From Mesocentrotus franciscanus (taxonomy: Eukaryota; Echinodermata; Echinoidea; Camarodonta; Strongylocentrotidae): DNA of 64,000 nucleotides. Numbering within the stretch: the first letter of the stretch is position 1; each line of letters opens with the position of its first letter. Location: contig CP137685.1 in the NCBI GenBank assembly GCA_037976565.1, positions 19,518,449 to 19,582,448 on the forward strand, written 5' to 3'. Positions 60,586-64,000 of the stretch are shown here, in pieces. Position numbers and translations under genes: made by a program. The notes under the pieces are model-generated. The model saw only the letters and a program-made list of their open reading frames with translations, was not told where the DNA came from and did no database searches.

Positions 60586-63500
60586 TGATGTTTGCATTTT
60601 GTAGCTACATGTATTACTATTGGTCTACTTGTACATTCCAATATTTATCATTACTTGCACCAAGCACTCTGACATGAAAGATAACTGAATACATGACAAT
60701 CACTATTTCTGAATTAGCCATACATTCAAATTTTCCTCATTCTCTTAATAAAAGCTTCTTCATTTTTTATGATGATGCATTAAAGTCATATATCGAAACT
60801 AGATCTACATTAATGGTCACTTTAATATGGATGTTTTTTCAAAATATAGAATATTTGGTACACTTCATGTTTTTCCTTTTATGTATTTTCCCCTCTAACT
60901 TTGTGTAAGTTTCCAATTTAGTGACATACATTATACTCTTTAAGTTGTCACTAGAGTTTTGGGTTGGATATGTCAGTCAACTTCAGCCAGGGTTTTTCAG
61001 GCTTGTTGAATATCAACAAGCCATCACAGACAGCCATTACTGTGATCAACATCTAGTCTCTCAATCACAGACTCTCTCTTCCTTCAGTTCAGTTCAGTTC
61101 ATAGCATATGGCATTACTGCACTTGCTGCCTGACGTGAGACGAACTTCGAAATTTTGCGGTCCTTTGCTGCAACTTCAGCCTCTCCCACTGATTACCCTA
61201 AGCCCATTTTGTTGGTCTCTTTCAGAATGGTTTCTTTCGATGACATTTATTGCTCACAGAAAATCACCATTATAGACACTATATTTGTCATGAAATAACA
61301 ATGATTCACACTGATACATGTATTGCCAAAGCAAGTGATTCTTTTACTAAATCTTTCCGCATTCATGACACTTTCTCATCTTTCCAACAAGCAAAATGAC
61401 AATGGTAGTTGAGATAATTGTATATAATCTAACAAATACTTTAATACAAAATGCAATTCGGATTAAAAATGTTGTAAACTGAAAGCCACTATATTTGAAG
61501 AAGACTTGGTAACAATCTTTAAAAATATGTTTAAAAATCATAATGGGCTTCTAACTATACTATTCATATCAATAACTCCTATCAGGAAATTGCAAGTAAA
61601 ATTTTGTTACTTATCAATATCAACAATGCAACTTTCCTTAGAACATTCCTTTGCAAGTTTTGAACTGTCAGTAGTCTAAACTTGTAAACATTTTGTTTGC
61701 TGTATGGCCTCTTTCTACGCATTGGCAGAATTTTATGGCTGCATCTTGAGAAGAAAGTTTGCGGTGTAAGACTAGTCATGTTGAATGTCAGAAAAGATTC
61801 AGTGTCCCACTGCAAGTGTAATTAATTTTGGGAAATTGACCATAAAACCCAGTTCTCAACGCAGTGCACATTCACTTAGCACCATGGCAACGCGGGCATG
61901 CCCCCCAAACCCCGATATGTTTCATGGATTTCAAAAATAAATTCTACGATAACCTTTTATCTTTGTATCGTCATGTTCATGAAATATTCTCACGATTTGC
62001 TGAAAGATTTACTGCCTGAGACACACCAATAAATCTACAAATATATCTGTTTGAATCGACCTGTAATTATTTTCTTCTTTCATTTTTTTATGTTCTATCC
62101 TACTCACATTAAACTTTTTTTGTATGTGCATTTATGTGATACGATCTTTTGCACACGTACGCCTTGAGCATTAGAATTCAAATGGAGTGTTGCCTTACAA
62201 ATATTGTATTACTATTTTTATAATTATTTCATGACTGCATTTATTTTACTATATTGTTTGAATCCTGCCAAGTTTAAAAATATGCATAGCCTTTTATTTC
62301 AACCTTTGTGTACCTCAAATCTATTTGTGCTTTAGAGACTGCTGGTAACAGTGATGAAATAGAGTCACTGTAGTCAAACCCAATTTATTGTTAATTAATA
62401 AATATCTAGTGGTATATGAATTACTAGTTATTGCAGGATATTTGAAAAATTCTAGCAGGTACTACAGAAGGAAAAACTAAGAGAGGTATACAAAATGAAG
62501 CAGTGTATATGTGGGTAACATGTTAGACCCCCTTGGTATAATTATTACCAACAGAGAGCAAATGCACAGTCAATATAGCTACCTTGCGATGTATCGGGTA
62601 AGCTTTTCGTCCTTGATGCAAAACATTCATCACGCTCTAACAATAATTGATTGCAATGTCACTTTTCCATGGAATAGTTATATCCTAATTTTGATGGCAA
62701 TAGGCCTACGGTACATCTCAAAAACTTCATTTTGAAATTCAATGAAAGTCTGGTCACATGGAAACACTGGTAAAATCACTCACCAATTAGACTATCACGA
62801 GGATACACTGGAACCCTCAAGCAAGATGACATTAGAAATATGAAACCATGGACTTATCAAAACAGATACATGAAATAGAACTCTGATTCACAGTATATTC
62901 AAACTGTAAAAGGCCATTTGTATCAATTAGGCAAGTCCTAGTCACAGGCACTGAAGCTTAGATTCGGCAATCAGCTGTGTTCCCCCGTATGTCGGCCAGC
63001 TAATTGGCAAAAAATGCAAATGTTGAAGATTCTAAAATGGACATCCCATTTGCCAGAGGCATAAGTAGGCACAAGGGAATTATTAAGAAGTCTAAAATTT
63101 GCAATGCAGGAATAAAAAATCCAGATTGATGAGGCAAGGTTTTGCATCTTCTTCGATCACAAATGAGCTCACAAATGAGATAATTGAATTGTGAATAGCA
63201 AGCAGAAAAACATTTTGAGCTTTAAGATACAACTCTTTTCTGACAATCAATCCATTTTTTATACTTTATTGGGCAAGGTGATTATGGAAATTAAGGGGGC
63301 ACATGTATATGAAAAATATAGATAATCGCACATACTGGTGCAAGACATTCAAGCTTCCTAGCTTCAGGGTCTAACGGGATGGATGTTTGAATATTCAAAT
63401 GGCTTCGGGATATTAATTCTGGCAGCCTGTCAATGGTCATAAACTACTTCATAATGTCTCTTTCTCAATGACTTTATCCATCAAATGCTTCACTGTTGGT

Positions 63501-64000
63501 GGGATTAGCTCATGGAGAAAAGGATTATTGAAATTGCAATAAGGTACAAGACACAAGGCCAGCATAAGCATAATTGAATAATTGCTCTGACTCAAATAGA
63601 TGGAGATTTCTGATCGATTCATTAAGATACGATCAAATAAGCAATGCTGATGAACAATAGTAGTTAACTTCTTGGGAAGAAACTGACCAACTTTCTTGAA
63701 AACAGGCCTAAGCAGATGGCCAATGACCACTACAAAGTCTAAATAGAACCATTTTGATCATAATGAGATTAGATTTATCTCAATCTTGAGACTGATTGCA
63801 TCATTAGAGATCATTTTAATGTTTAGGTTTTGGCCAGTGGCCTTTGTAATGTCCATAAAAACAATTTAGGTACTAAAAAGTATATATATATCTATCACAA
63901 TTTGGAGAATGATTACCATTAGTCTAAATTAGAGATAACTTTCACCAATTTTGTTTTACTAGGATTGAATAATGTTGGGTCAAAAGGCCTGGGGCAAAAG

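Larger units (their letters stand above)
54675..64000. other. Probable 5' UNC5 intron, no exon recognised
   Basis: The acceptor of the Ig exon requires an upstream exon, but nothing resembling the UNC5 first Ig domain or a signal peptide was recognised on the minus strand here. Contents seen: GA tracts, a GAT/ATG trinucleotide tract, one hairpin repeat and one small MITE. The 58660-58990 patch is non-repetitive and might be regulatory. Confidence 0.6.

Noticed and set aside
54700..64000. First Ig domain and signal-peptide exons of UNC5
   Set aside because: I looked on the minus strand for the expected cysteine/tryptophan pattern before a phase-1 donor and found nothing convincing.

Overview
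The window is AT-rich, intron-bearing animal DNA with dense simple repeats, tRNA-derived SINEs and many small non-autonomous DNA transposons. The gene families and the SINE type (a tRNA-like head, a body reading GGCAAGACATTA then AAATGGGTACCTGGC, and an ATT-repeat tail) suggest a marine deuterostome, most likely an echinoderm. That assignment is inference. I see no bacterial operons, CRISPR arrays, rRNA genes or functional tRNA genes.

Layout. (1) About 2.2-5.05 kb, plus strand: a FADD-like adaptor in three coding exons (death effector domain, short linker, death domain). The last exon carries an apparent 1-base frame break. Its final codons run straight into a 31-bp minisatellite, which a TTAA-type MITE has split. 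(2) 5.5-7.6 kb: nested transposon debris. (3) 9.7-10.4 kb: a large GA-rich satellite. (4) 11.39-12.71 kb, minus strand: a single-exon coding region for a 437-residue basic protein I do not recognise, with three R-P-x-T-[A/S]-x-P motifs. (5) 12.7-25 kb: no gene, but striking fold-back elements, a 447-bp MITE with a perfect 5-bp target duplication, and copies of a small hairpin repeat. (6) 25.1-54.7 kb, minus strand: twelve coding exons of an UNC5 netrin receptor, from the second Ig domain through two thrombospondin repeats, membrane segment, ZU5, UPA and death domain to the stop codon. The signal peptide and first Ig domain were not found and probably lie beyond the window or in exons I could not recognise. 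The transmembrane exon holds an apparent 1-base insertion. (7) 54.7-64 kb: no recognisable exon, presumably upstream UNC5 intron.

FADD and UNC5 both end in death domains, but they are convergent, about 20 kb apart and separated by another gene, so their proximity need not be functional. FADD links death receptors to initiator caspases. UNC5 is a netrin receptor and, in vertebrates, a caspase-cleaved dependence receptor. A D-L-E-D motif between the membrane and ZU5 here is a candidate equivalent cleavage site.

No new defence-like or multi-gene system is evident. The most distinctive observations are the minisatellite seeded from a coding exon, the datable nested insertions, two single-base frame breaks in otherwise conserved exons, a hairpin repeat family, and the uniform strand polarity of the long GA tracts. 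All exon boundaries come from reading splice signals and phases by eye; none is backed by transcripts.
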